NCBI RefSeq assembly: GCF_030065885.1
Contig: NZ_JASJCS010000005.1
Location: forward strand, 1-64,000
Length of the DNA stretch: 64,000 nucleotides
Direction: 5' to 3'
Source of the DNA: Ilumatobacter sp.
Lineage (GTDB): Bacteria > Actinomycetota > Acidimicrobiia > Acidimicrobiales > Ilumatobacteraceae
In this document: piece by piece, positions 1 through 7,309 of the stretch
Layout of the letters: each line of letters opens with the position of its first letter
Position numbering within the stretch: position 1 is the stretch's first letter
Position numbers and translations under genes: made by a program
Notes under the pieces: generated by a model
The model's input: the letters and a program-made list of their open reading frames with translations, nothing else
What the model was told of the DNA's origin: nothing
Database searches by the model: none

Positions 1-554
1 CGATCCCACTCCCACGGCGTCGGTTCGAGCCCCAGCAGGTGACAGATCGTGACCGAGTTCGTACCGGCGTGGGCGACCAGCGCGATGCGAACGTCCGGCT
101 CGGCGATGGTCCAGACCGGGAGGTCGTGGTCCTTGCGGTGCACGCCGCGCTCGGCGAGGAAGGCCGTCGCTCCTTCGTGGATCCGGTCGGTGAACGCACG
201 GATCGACTCGCCGCCCTCGAGCCCGTGCCAGCGGTCGTCGACCGGGCGTTCGCGCATCTCCCGGTACGCCTGCTCGGCCTTCTCGGCCGGCGAGCCGTGC
301 CAGCCGGGGTCGCGGATCTCCTCGAGCCACGGCTGGATCGCCTCGTCCCTCCCGAGTCGCCCGAACAGCGGCGCGGCCGTCTGCCGAGCCCGCGTGAGCG
401 GCGACGCGTACACCTCGTCGAACTCCTCGCCGCCGAGCGCAGTGGCCATCCGCTCGGCCTGCCGGTGGCCGAGCTCGGTGAGTGGTGGGTCGACGACGTT
501 CAAGCCCTCCTTGACCCACTGGGGCTGGCCGTGCCGGATCAACGTGATCTCCAC
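1..554 (-). CDS. Histidine phosphatase family protein (C-terminus cut by window edge)
   Basis: Read on the minus strand from a GTG at 554 to base 1, giving 184 codons without a stop, so the C-terminus lies outside. The phospho-acceptor motif LIRHG is at residues 5-9 (His8), followed by ASPLTRARQT and, near residue 162, the second histidine in ALVAHAGTNS, the hallmark order of the phosphoglycerate-mutase-like histidine phosphatases. Members dephosphorylate small esters or proteins; the substrate cannot be told. The start is placed 7 nt after a TACCGT hexamer (567-562), suggesting a leaderless mRNA, and is divergent from the gene at 580. Family certain, role unknown. Confidence 0.88.
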   Translation of the reverse strand, partial: MEITLIRHGQPQWVKEGLNVVDPPLTELGHRQAERMATALGGEEFDEVYASPLTRARQTAAPLFGRLGRDEAIQPWLEEIRDPGWHGSPAEKAEQAYREMRERPVDDRWHGLEGGESIRAFTDRIHEGATAFLAERGVHRKDHDLPVWTIAEPDVRIALVAHAGTNSVTICHLLGLEPTPWEWD

Positions 555-561
555 GGCGGCG

Positions 562-571
562 ACGGTACTCT
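562..571. promoter_or_regulatory. Overlapping divergent -10 boxes (ACGGTACTCT)
   Basis: The ten bases fit ANNNTANNNT: read rightwards they give TACTCT (566-571) 8 nt before the GTG at 580, and read leftwards TACCGT (567-562) 7 nt before the GTG at 554. The central TA is shared, so one site would serve both leaderless genes, whose start codons are only 25 bp apart. No -35 element is obvious. TANNNT is the usual actinobacterial -10; use in both directions is inference. Confidence 0.6.
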
Positions 572-579
572 GCCGGGCC

Positions 580-1335
580 GTGACCGATTCGTACAGTTCT
601 CCCGGCGCAGGGTGGTTCCCCGACCCGCTCGGCCGTCACGAGCACCGGTACTTCAACGGCACCCAGTGGACCGCGGACGTCGCCGAGGGCGGCCAACGGT
701 TCGTCGACCCGCTCGGGACCGATCCCGGCCCTCGCCCCGGCGCACCGCCGGGCGCACAGCCGTTCCCGGGCGGCCAGCAGGCGCGCAACGGCCTCGCGAC
801 GGCGGCGCTCGTGTGCGGGATCCTCGGCATGCTGTTCGCCTGGATCCCGTTCATCTTCGTCGTCGGACTCGTCCTGGCGATCCTCGCGATCGTCTTCGGC
901 ATCCGGGGCCTTCGCAAGTCGAACGTCGTGCACGTGGGCCGCGGCCCATCGATCACCGGGATCGTCACCGGGCTGATCGGCCTCGCCCTGGCGGTCGTCG
1001 GGATCGCCCTGTCGGTCGTGCTGTACCGGGCCGTCGACGACTTCGCCAGCCCGGGCCCCGTGGTCACCGACGTTGCGTCGTGCGACGTCGACGGCGCCGT
1101 CGCAGTCGTCTCGGGCGAGCTGACCAACGCGAGCGCACGCACCCGCGACTACACGGTGTTCGTCACCGTCGACCGCGACACCGAGATCTTCACGCTCGAC
1201 TCGATCCCGGCCGGCGAGACCGTCGGCTGGACGGTGACGACCACCGCACCTCGCAGCGGCCGCGACTGCGACGTCGAGGTCGTCGTGCAGGGGCCGTTCC
1301 CGTTCGGCGTCGAGATCGACCCGATCGACCCCTGA
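580..1335 (+). CDS. DUF2510/DUF4190-type membrane protein
   Basis: 251 aa. The N-terminus carries a DUF2510 module (GWFPDP ... YFNGTQWT, residues about 12-32), a short Trp-rich cytoplasmic motif common in actinobacterial membrane proteins. After a Pro/Gly-rich linker come hydrophobic segments at about 70-110 and 123-150 resembling the DUF4190 paired helices, then a C-terminal extracytoplasmic beta-like domain (about 160-251) with two cysteines. The GTG at 580 was chosen because it directly precedes the DUF2510 module and sits 8 nt after TACTCT; upstream in-frame codons would run through the divergent gene. Function unknown. Confidence 0.8.
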   Translation: MTDSYSSPGAGWFPDPLGRHEHRYFNGTQWTADVAEGGQRFVDPLGTDPGPRPGAPPGAQPFPGGQQARNGLATAALVCGILGMLFAWIPFIFVVGLVLAILAIVFGIRGLRKSNVVHVGRGPSITGIVTGLIGLALAVVGIALSVVLYRAVDDFASPGPVVTDVASCDVDGAVAVVSGELTNASARTRDYTVFVTVDRDTEIFTLDSIPAGETVGWTVTTTAPRSGRDCDVEVVVQGPFPFGVEIDPIDP

Positions 1336-1373
1336 GCGAGCGCTCGCGACGCGACACCCATAGGGTGAACGCC

Positions 1374-1925
1374 GTGCAGACGGTCCCCGTCGAGCCCCCC
1401 GCCCAGCCGGCGAGCAGGAAGCTCGTCCGAGCGTTCCTGACGGTCGTCGTCGTCGTGTTCGCCGTGTTCTGGATCTGGGCGCTGTTCTTCGCCTCGAAGG
1501 AAGCCGTCAACAAGATCGACGATCGTGCGTGGGCCGCCCGCGCCGAGACGATCTGCACCGGCGCCAACGAGGAACGGCTCGAGCTGGCCGACTTCCGCAG
1601 GATCGACGACGGCGGCCCCGAGCTGATCCGCGAGCGCGCCACGATCGTCGACCGCTCGACCGACATCCTCGAGCGGATGCTCAACGAGGTGGTCGCGATC
1701 GAGCCGGCCGATCAGAAGGGCCAGGGCATCGTGCCACTCTGGGAGGACGACTACCGGACCTACCTCCAGGACCGCCGCAACTACGCCGACGACCTCCGCG
1801 AGACCGGCGAGAACCTCGCCTTCTACGAAACCGCGGTGGGCATCCCGGTCAGCGAGCGGCTCGAGACCTTCGCCGGCGACAACGAGATGCCGGCCTGCGC
1901 GCCGCCGCGCGACCTCAGCCGCTGA
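1374..1925 (+). CDS. Hypothetical single-pass membrane protein
   Basis: 183 aa. A short Pro-rich cytoplasmic N-terminus is followed by one membrane helix (about residues 20-40) and a largely helical, charged C-terminal part with Cys in AETICTGAN and in MPACAPP near the end, which could pair outside the cell. Start GTG at 1374 lies 7 nt after TAGGGT (1361-1366); a GTG at 1365 overlaps that hexamer and is less likely. It lies 38 bp after the preceding DUF2510 gene but seems to have its own promoter. I do not recognise the family. Confidence 0.72.
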   Translation: MQTVPVEPPAQPASRKLVRAFLTVVVVVFAVFWIWALFFASKEAVNKIDDRAWAARAETICTGANEERLELADFRRIDDGGPELIRERATIVDRSTDILERMLNEVVAIEPADQKGQGIVPLWEDDYRTYLQDRRNYADDLRETGENLAFYETAVGIPVSERLETFAGDNEMPACAPPRDLSR

Positions 1926-1935
1926 TCGAACGACC

Positions 1936-1973
1936 TCAGCTCGTGATTCGTCTGACGACGGTGGCGGGGCCCC
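1936..1973 (-). repeat. Degenerate copy of the 3' end of the acyltransferase gene
   Basis: These 38 bp repeat the last codons and stop of the neighbouring acyltransferase gene (1983-2021) in the same orientation, 47 bp downstream. The differences are two substitutions and a one-base indel; read from its own TGA the copy gives GPATVVRRITS against GAPATVIRRITS in the gene. No other part of a second gene copy is visible. Confidence 0.8.
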
Positions 1974-1982
1974 GCCCTGATC

Positions 1983-2630
1983 TCAGCTCGTGATTCGTCT
2001 GATGACGGTTGCGGGGGCCCCGACGGCGACCGAGTAGTCCGGGATCTGACCGGCCACGACGCTGTTGGCGCCGATCACCACGTGCCGGCCGATGTGGGCG
2101 CCGGGCAGCACGACGGTGCCGTGGCCGAGCCAGGCGCCGTCGCCGATGACGACCGGCGCCTCGGGTTGGAGCTGCTGCGAGATCGGGCGGGTGACGTCCT
2201 CGTAGCCGTGGTTCTGGTCGGTGACGTAGACGTGGTGGCCGGTCCAGACGTCGTCGCCGATCTCGATGCAGAGGTGGCCGACGATGCCGCTGCCACGCCC
2301 GATCAGGCAGCGGTCGCCGATCGTGACCACCGGGTCGGTGATGCACTGCTGCCCGGGCACCATGCCCGCCGAGAGCGTGACGGCCGGGCCGATCATCGTG
2401 TCGGTGCCGATGTGGATGTAGCGCTCGTTCATCAACGTGTTCGGCGGGTGGCAGATGACGCTGTTGGCACCGAACGCACCGAACCGGCGACCGCGAGCGG
2501 TGTCGGGGCCGATCGCCGCCCACCGGTTGCCCGTCTCGCGCGCCCGGTGGATCAACTCCCCGGCAGCCCGGGTGAGCACGGACCTGGCGCGCCGCACCGC
2601 CGTGTCGGGAGGTCGATCGGCCTGCAGCAC
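1983..2630 (-). CDS. Left-handed beta-helix acyltransferase (WbbJ/maa type)
   Basis: 215 aa. From about residue 45 the protein is a chain of hexapeptide repeats (IGTDTMIGPAV, VVTIGDRCLIGRGSGIVG, PVVIGDGAWLGHGTVVLPG, HIGRHVVIGANSVVAG) ending in YSVAVGAPATVIRRI, typical of trimeric O- or N-acetyltransferases acting on sugars or other small acceptors; VTDQNHGYED holds the likely catalytic His. The N-terminal 40 residues are basic and helical. Start GTG at 2630 is 7 nt after TAGCGT (2643-2638); another GTG at 2639 overlaps that box. It is divergent from the P1 peptidase gene. Acceptor unknown. Confidence 0.85.
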   Translation of the reverse strand: MLQADRPPDTAVRRARSVLTRAAGELIHRARETGNRWAAIGPDTARGRRFGAFGANSVICHPPNTLMNERYIHIGTDTMIGPAVTLSAGMVPGQQCITDPVVTIGDRCLIGRGSGIVGHLCIEIGDDVWTGHHVYVTDQNHGYEDVTRPISQQLQPEAPVVIGDGAWLGHGTVVLPGAHIGRHVVIGANSVVAGQIPDYSVAVGAPATVIRRITS

Positions 2631-2637
2631 GCCGCGC

Positions 2638-2657
2638 ACGCTACCGGTCGCTACGGT
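2638..2657. promoter_or_regulatory. Divergent leaderless promoter pair
   Basis: On the minus strand TAGCGT (2643-2638) stands 7 nt before the GTG at 2630; on the plus strand TACGGT (2652-2657) stands 6 nt before the GTG at 2664. The two -10 boxes are 8 bp apart, so the polymerase footprints would overlap and the two genes probably compete or share control. Confidence 0.55.
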
Positions 2658-2663
2658 CGCGGC

Positions 2664-3701
2664 GTGCCCTCCGACCACCGCGACCCCGGCTCGATCTGCG
2701 ACGTCGACGGCGTGCTGGTGGGCCATCACCAGCGAACCGGGCGCGGGTGGCAGACCGGCACGACGGCGGTCGTCATCCCGTCCGGCGCCGTCGCGGCCGT
2801 CGACGTGCGAGGCGGTGGGCCGGGCACCCGTGAGACCGACGCGCTGGCACCCGGCAACCTCGTCGACCGGGTGCACGCGATCTGTCTGTCGGGCGGGAGC
2901 GCGTTCGGGCTCGCCGCCGCCGACGGCGTGATGGCTGTGCTCGAGGAGCGTGGGCTCGGCGTCCCGGTCGGTCCCGGCGAGCACGACGTGGTCCCGGTCG
3001 TCCCGGTCGCCGTGATCTTCGACCTCGCCCGCGGCGGGAAGTTCCGCAATCGGCCCGATGCGACGTTCGGCGAGCGAGCCGCGCGCCGTGCGAGCCGGAG
3101 CGATCGGCGCGGCACCATCGGGGCCGGCACCGGCGCACGCGCCGGCGGCCTCCAGGGCGGCGTCGGCATGGCGTCCGCGGCCGTCGACCCGCTCGGTGTC
3201 ACGGTCGCCGCCCTGGCGGTGGTGAACGCGTCCGGCTCGGTGATCGATCCCGCCAGCGCGCGACCCTGGTGCGACGACGGCCGCACGCGGCGCCCCTCCG
3301 GGGCCGACAAGGCGGCGCTGCGAAAGCGGCTGACCGCCGCGACCGCCCCACCGCAGCCGCTCAACACCACGATCGGCGTGGTCGCGACCGACGCCGCGCT
3401 CACGCGCCCCGAGGCGGGCCGGCTCGCACTGGCGTCGCACGACGGGCTGTCACGGGCGATCCGCCCGGCACACGCGCTCACCGACGGCGACGCGATCTTC
3501 GGCCTGTCGACGGGCGCGATCGAGCTCGCCCACGACGCCGCAGGTCTGGTCCGGGCCGGCGACTCGCGGGCCGCTCAGCTCAACGCCGTGTTCGCCGTCG
3601 CCGCCGACGTGTTCGCACGGGCGTGCACCGATGCGGTGCTCAGCGCCGAGTCGATCGGCGACGCGCCGGCGTACCGCGACGTCTGCCCGACCGCCTTCTG
3701 A
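2664..3701 (+). CDS. P1 family peptidase (DmpA/NylC-type N-terminal nucleophile hydrolase)
   Basis: 345 aa. Strong match in pattern to the P1/S58 (T4) family: an ATAAVV-like start (TGTTAVVIP), CLSGGSAFGLAAADGVM, the central GTGARAGGLQGGVG, and PLNTTIGVVATDAAL, where autocleavage would occur between Asn234 and Thr235, making Thr235 the nucleophile of the beta chain. TDGDAIFGLSTG near residue 275 is the usual distal motif. Family members include aminopeptidases, beta-peptidyl aminopeptidases and nylon-oligomer hydrolases; the true substrate is not predictable. Start GTG 6 nt after TACGGT; upstream in-frame codons are antisense to the acyltransferase. Confidence 0.9.
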   Translation: MPSDHRDPGSICDVDGVLVGHHQRTGRGWQTGTTAVVIPSGAVAAVDVRGGGPGTRETDALAPGNLVDRVHAICLSGGSAFGLAAADGVMAVLEERGLGVPVGPGEHDVVPVVPVAVIFDLARGGKFRNRPDATFGERAARRASRSDRRGTIGAGTGARAGGLQGGVGMASAAVDPLGVTVAALAVVNASGSVIDPASARPWCDDGRTRRPSGADKAALRKRLTAATAPPQPLNTTIGVVATDAALTRPEAGRLALASHDGLSRAIRPAHALTDGDAIFGLSTGAIELAHDAAGLVRAGDSRAAQLNAVFAVAADVFARACTDAVLSAESIGDAPAYRDVCPTAF

Positions 3702-3773
3702 TCACCACGCCGAGCCGATCCACTGTCGCGGTCGCTGGGTCGGCGACGGCGCGGCTCCTTATGCTCGCCGTCG

Positions 3774-4616
3774 ATGGAGACGTTCACCTCGCCGTCCGCG
3801 ATGCGCACATGGGCCGAGTCCGAGCGTTCGGCAGGGAACAGGATCGCCGTCGTGCCCACCATGGGCGCGCTCCATGCCGGTCACCTCGCGCTGATCGAGG
3901 CCGGCAAGGAGCGTGCCGATCGCGTCGTCGTGACGATCTTCGTCAACCCGCTGCAGTTCAACGAACCGAGTGACTTCGACGCCTACCCGCGCCCGATCGA
4001 CGGCGACGTCGAAGCGTGCCGGCAGGCCGGCGTCGCCGCCGTGTACGCACCGACGGCGGCCACGATGTACCCCCCGCTCTTCCAGACCCACGTCGAGCCC
4101 GGGGCGCTCGCGGAACGTCTCGAGGGGCCGATGCGGCCCGGGCACTTCCGGGGCGTCGTCACCGTCGTCACCAAGCTGTTCGGGGCGACGCTCCCGCACG
4201 TGGCGATGTTCGGGCAGAAGGACTACCAGCAGCTGGCGATCGTCCGGCAGATGGCGGCGGACCTCGACGGGGGCGTCGAGATCGTCGGCGTGCCGACGGT
4301 TCGCGAGCCGGACGGCCTCGCACTCTCGAGCCGCAACCTCCTCCTCACCCCGGAGGACCGGGCGGCGGCCGTCGTCGTCAACCGGGCGCTCCGCGCCGCG
4401 GTCGAGCGGCATCACGACGGCGAAGCCGACGCCGGCGCCCTGACCGGGCTCGCCAGGTCGATCCTCGACGCCGAGCCGAGAGCGAACGTCGAGTACGTCG
4501 AGCTCGTCGACGCGGTGACGCTCGTACCCGTCGACGCCGTGCGGTCAGCCGCTGTGATCCTGACCGCCGCCTGGTTCGGTGAGGTACGGCTGATCGACAA
4601 CCAGCTCCTCGGCTGA
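3774..4616 (+). CDS. panC: Pantoate--beta-alanine ligase
   Basis: 280 aa, normal length. Joins pantoate and beta-alanine with ATP to make pantothenate, the coenzyme A precursor, in the cytoplasm. The nucleotidyl-transferase signature PTMGALHAGH is at residues 27-36, then VNPLQFNEPSDFDAYPR, MFGQKDYQQL and LALSSRN, all diagnostic for PanC. The ATG is 8 nt after TATGCT (3760-3765). No panB, panD or coaX is next to it here. Its last 72 bp overlap the 3' end of the convergent CPBP protease gene. Confidence 0.97.
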   Translation: METFTSPSAMRTWAESERSAGNRIAVVPTMGALHAGHLALIEAGKERADRVVVTIFVNPLQFNEPSDFDAYPRPIDGDVEACRQAGVAAVYAPTAATMYPPLFQTHVEPGALAERLEGPMRPGHFRGVVTVVTKLFGATLPHVAMFGQKDYQQLAIVRQMAADLDGGVEIVGVPTVREPDGLALSSRNLLLTPEDRAAAVVVNRALRAAVERHHDGEADAGALTGLARSILDAEPRANVEYVELVDAVTLVPVDAVRSAAVILTAAWFGEVRLIDNQLLG

Positions 4617-5480
4617 CACGTCGACCGCGACGACCGACATCGACAGGTCGGTGTCGACGTCGTCGATGATGCCCGAGAGCAGGATGCTGAGCACGACTCC
4701 GTTGAAGATCGCATGCCCGATGACGGTCGGCCCGATCCGCCGTGTGAGGTACGCCGACACGCCGAAGGCGACGCCGACGCCCGACAGCATCATGGCCAGG
4801 CCGACGTTGCCGACGCCGCGGATCGGGTCGACGTGGGCGACCCCGAACAGGACACCCTGCAGGCCGATCGCGAGGACCGGGCCCATGCGGCTCAGCAGGC
4901 CGCGCATCACGAGGCCGCGGAACACGAGCTCTTCGATGATCGGAGCCGCGATGACGGCTGTGACCGCCGTGGCGACCAGGTACGCACGGTCGGCCTCGAG
5001 GTCGGTCGCGCTGTCCACGTTGCTGCTGACGGGGATGTCGAGCACCAGGATCACGGCGCCGACGACCAGCTGGACGCACACCGCGGACATCCACGTGACG
5101 GGCCCCCAGCCGAGGTCGCTCCACTTGAATCGCCACCCGAGCGAGCCGAACCGACCCGCCCCCCACCGGCGCCGGACGTACCACCCCCATGCGATCGACG
5201 GGCCGTAACCGAGCGTGGCGAGGATGACGACGTAGACGATGACGGGCCAGTCGAAGTCGATCAGCGCATCGACCAGGAACTTCGCGGTGAGCAGCGAGGC
5301 GACGAGCACCGCGAGCGCGCCCAGCGCAGCGCCCAGCGGCAGGTCGGGGTGCTCCTCGGCTTCCTCGAAGACGGGTTCGGGCGCGGCCCAGACCGAGCCG
5401 TCGAAGTAGCGGTACCCCTGACCGCTCGGGTCGGGGTACCAACCGGCCGGAGCCGTCGTGGGTGGTGGCAGCTGTGTCAT
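4545..5480 (-). CDS. CPBP family intramembrane metalloprotease with DUF2510 module
   Basis: 311 aa. N-terminal DUF2510 motif (GWYPDPSGQGYRYFDGSVW) then about eight membrane helices. The CPBP (CAAX protease and bacteriocin-processing) signature is intact: EELVFRG (EExxxR) about two thirds along, FGVAH, and HAIFN. Such enzymes cleave membrane substrates; the target is unknown. ATG at 5480 is preferred to the ATG at 5507 because TACGCT (5500-5495) lies between them. The final residues overlap panC on the other strand by 72 bp and are unlike the family, so the C-terminus may be a read-on tail. Confidence 0.87.
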   Translation of the reverse strand: MTQLPPPTTAPAGWYPDPSGQGYRYFDGSVWAAPEPVFEEAEEHPDLPLGAALGALAVLVASLLTAKFLVDALIDFDWPVIVYVVILATLGYGPSIAWGWYVRRRWGAGRFGSLGWRFKWSDLGWGPVTWMSAVCVQLVVGAVILVLDIPVSSNVDSATDLEADRAYLVATAVTAVIAAPIIEELVFRGLVMRGLLSRMGPVLAIGLQGVLFGVAHVDPIRGVGNVGLAMMLSGVGVAFGVSAYLTRRIGPTVIGHAIFNGVVLSILLSGIIDDVDTDLSMSVVAVDVSAEELVVDQPYLTEPGGGQDHSG

Positions 5481-5568
5481 CGGAAGTGGCGACCAGCGTA
5501 GAGCCATGACGGCCCGACGGAGCTTGCTGCACCCACTCGGCCCACTCGGGGCAGGCACCGGTCGGGGG

Positions 5569-7149
5569 TCAGCCCGGCAACTCGCTCGGGATCCGCTCGG
5601 CGTACACCCACTCCTCGAAGAAGGGCCCGAGATCGACGCCGGCCGCCTCCTCCATGACGGCCCTGAACTGCTCGGTTCCGGCCGATCCGTCGAGGTGGGT
5701 CGCCACCCATGCCCGCAGCCCCGCGAAGAACGCGTCGTCGCCGACCGTCGCCCGCAGCGCGTGCAGGACCGCGCCCCCGCCCTGGTAGACGACGGTGCCG
5801 AACAGCCGCTCGGGCTCGGTGAGCGGCCAGCCGGTCCTCGGCAGCTGCCGGAAGGCGAGGCCGACGCTCGACTCGAGGTCGGCCAGCCCGACGTGGTCCA
5901 GCCACAGCCACTGTGCATACGTGGCGAACCCCTCGTTCAGCCAGATGTCGTTCCAATCCGCCGGCGACACCGCGTTGCCGAACCACGAGTGCGCGAGCTC
6001 GTGCGCCAGCAGCAGGTGCTGGAAGAAGCCCAGCTCGCCCGACATGTCGTCGGCGCTGAACAGCGACAGACCCTGCGTCTCCATCGCGAGCCCGCGCTGG
6101 GAGTCCGCGAGCGCCAGGCCGTACCGGTCGAACGGATACGGCCCGAACAGGTCGGCGAAGAACGTGAGCTGCTCGTCGGTCACGTCGAGGTACGGATCGA
6201 GCGTCTCGCGGCGATCGGCGAGCACCACGTGCTGCAACGCGACGCCGCTCGTCGACGTGCCGCCGTCGACGACGACGTAGTCGCCGACGAGCATCGTGAT
6301 CAGGTAGCTCGCCATCGGCTCGTCCTGACGCCACGTCCAGGTCGCGGTCTCGCTGTCCGAGGTCGAGCCGACGAGCGCACCGTTCGCGATCGCGGTCAGC
6401 TCGTCGGGCACGTCGACCTCGAACGTCCACGTGGCCTTGTCGGTCGGGTGGTCGTTGACCGGGAGCCACGTGCTCGCTCCGTCGGGCTCGTTGACCGCCC
6501 AGAGGCCGTCCTCGGTCGGGAACAGCCCGGCTCGATCGCCGAACCCCCCGCCCGGCGGGACCGCGACCTCGTAGTCGACGTCGACGCGCACGCGCTCGCC
6601 GGTCGCCAGCGGCTGCCCGATCTCGACGATCAGCTCGTCGTCGACGTGGTCGAACGCTGCGGTCCGCCCGCCGACGGCGACGTCGGCGACCACGAGGCCG
6701 TTCGCGTCGAGTGCGATGCGGTCGGTGGCCCGGGCGACGACGAGGTCGACGCCGACCTCCCCGGTCAGGGTCAGCGAGTCGGGGTCGTAGGAGATGACGA
6801 CGTCGTAGTGCTCGACGTCGATGTCCGCAGACCCGAGCCCCGGGATTCGGGTGTCGTCGACCGATGTCGAGCGCGAGAGTGGCTCGGTCACGGGTGGCGA
6901 CGTCGGAGGGCTGGTCGCCGTCGCACCGGTCGTCGGTGGGCTGGTCGTCGGTGCGCTGGTCGCCGGTGGGCCGGTCGTCGGCACCGTCGCCGAGGACCCG
7001 TCGGGCGTGGTGGCGATCACGATCGTCAAAGCCGTCTGCGAGGACGCGCGTGCGTCGACGACCGATGGCGCAGCCCGCGATGCGCAACCCGACAGCAGTG
7101 CGCAGACCACGACCAGGCTCGGGCCGGTCAGCCTGCTCGCTCCGTCCAT
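5569..7149 (-). CDS. Secreted M1-family zinc aminopeptidase lipoprotein
   Basis: 526 aa. A signal peptide ends in the lipobox LLSGC (Cys about residue 21), followed by a Thr/Pro-rich linker to about residue 95, so the enzyme is probably tethered outside the membrane. The M1 layout follows: N-terminal beta domain, GLAMETQG (GAMEN-like exopeptidase motif, about 355), the zinc site HELAHSWFGN (about 380) and NEGFATY (about 405). The large C-terminal helical domain of PepN is absent, as in short M1 members. ATG at 7149 is 8 nt after TACCGT (7163-7158); a longer reading would bury the signal peptide. Substrate peptides unknown. Confidence 0.92.
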   Translation of the reverse strand: MDGASRLTGPSLVVVCALLSGCASRAAPSVVDARASSQTALTIVIATTPDGSSATVPTTGPPATSAPTTSPPTTGATATSPPTSPPVTEPLSRSTSVDDTRIPGLGSADIDVEHYDVVISYDPDSLTLTGEVGVDLVVARATDRIALDANGLVVADVAVGGRTAAFDHVDDELIVEIGQPLATGERVRVDVDYEVAVPPGGGFGDRAGLFPTEDGLWAVNEPDGASTWLPVNDHPTDKATWTFEVDVPDELTAIANGALVGSTSDSETATWTWRQDEPMASYLITMLVGDYVVVDGGTSTSGVALQHVVLADRRETLDPYLDVTDEQLTFFADLFGPYPFDRYGLALADSQRGLAMETQGLSLFSADDMSGELGFFQHLLLAHELAHSWFGNAVSPADWNDIWLNEGFATYAQWLWLDHVGLADLESSVGLAFRQLPRTGWPLTEPERLFGTVVYQGGGAVLHALRATVGDDAFFAGLRAWVATHLDGSAGTEQFRAVMEEAAGVDLGPFFEEWVYAERIPSELPG

Positions 7150-7233
7150 CGATCGCGACGGTACCGGGCGCTGCGGCACCGGTGTCGGCAGCAGATCGGT
7201 GCCTCCGCAGAGCGGCGACGGCTGCCACGGCTA

Positions 7234-7270
7234 TGTCCGGACTTGGCAAGGTTTCCTCAAGCTTCGGACA
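7234..7270. other. Inverted repeat upstream of the CAP protein gene
   Basis: TGTCCG (7234-7239) with CTTG shortly after pairs with CAAG and CGGACA (7265-7270), leaving a loop of about 12 bases. It lies between the M1 peptidase and CAP protein starts and could be an operator or RNA hairpin. Nothing else identifies it. Confidence 0.35.
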
Positions 7271-7275
7271 CCTCC

Positions 7276-7301
7276 GTCAAGACGACCTCTGCGACACCGA
7301 T
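7276..7301 (+). promoter_or_regulatory. Candidate sigma-28 (FliA/WhiG-type) promoter
   Basis: GTCAAG (7276-7281), exactly 15 nt, then CCGAT (7297-7301, in ACCGATGA). This is the geometry of the FliA consensus TAAAG-N15-CCGATAA. The GTG start at 7310 is only 8 nt beyond, so the message would be leaderless or nearly so. No TANNNT box fits this start. A similar CCTCAAG at 7255-7261 is too far away to be the -35. Confidence 0.4.
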
Positions 7302-7309
7302 GACAAACC

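Noticed and set aside
24-36. GGTTCGAGCCC looks like a tRNA T-loop
   Set aside because: It lies inside the histidine phosphatase frame and no acceptor stem or anticodon arm can be built around it.
1336-1347. Perfect palindrome GCGAGCGCTCGC after the DUF2510 gene
   Set aside because: No loop for a terminator, no second site, and short GC palindromes are frequent here.
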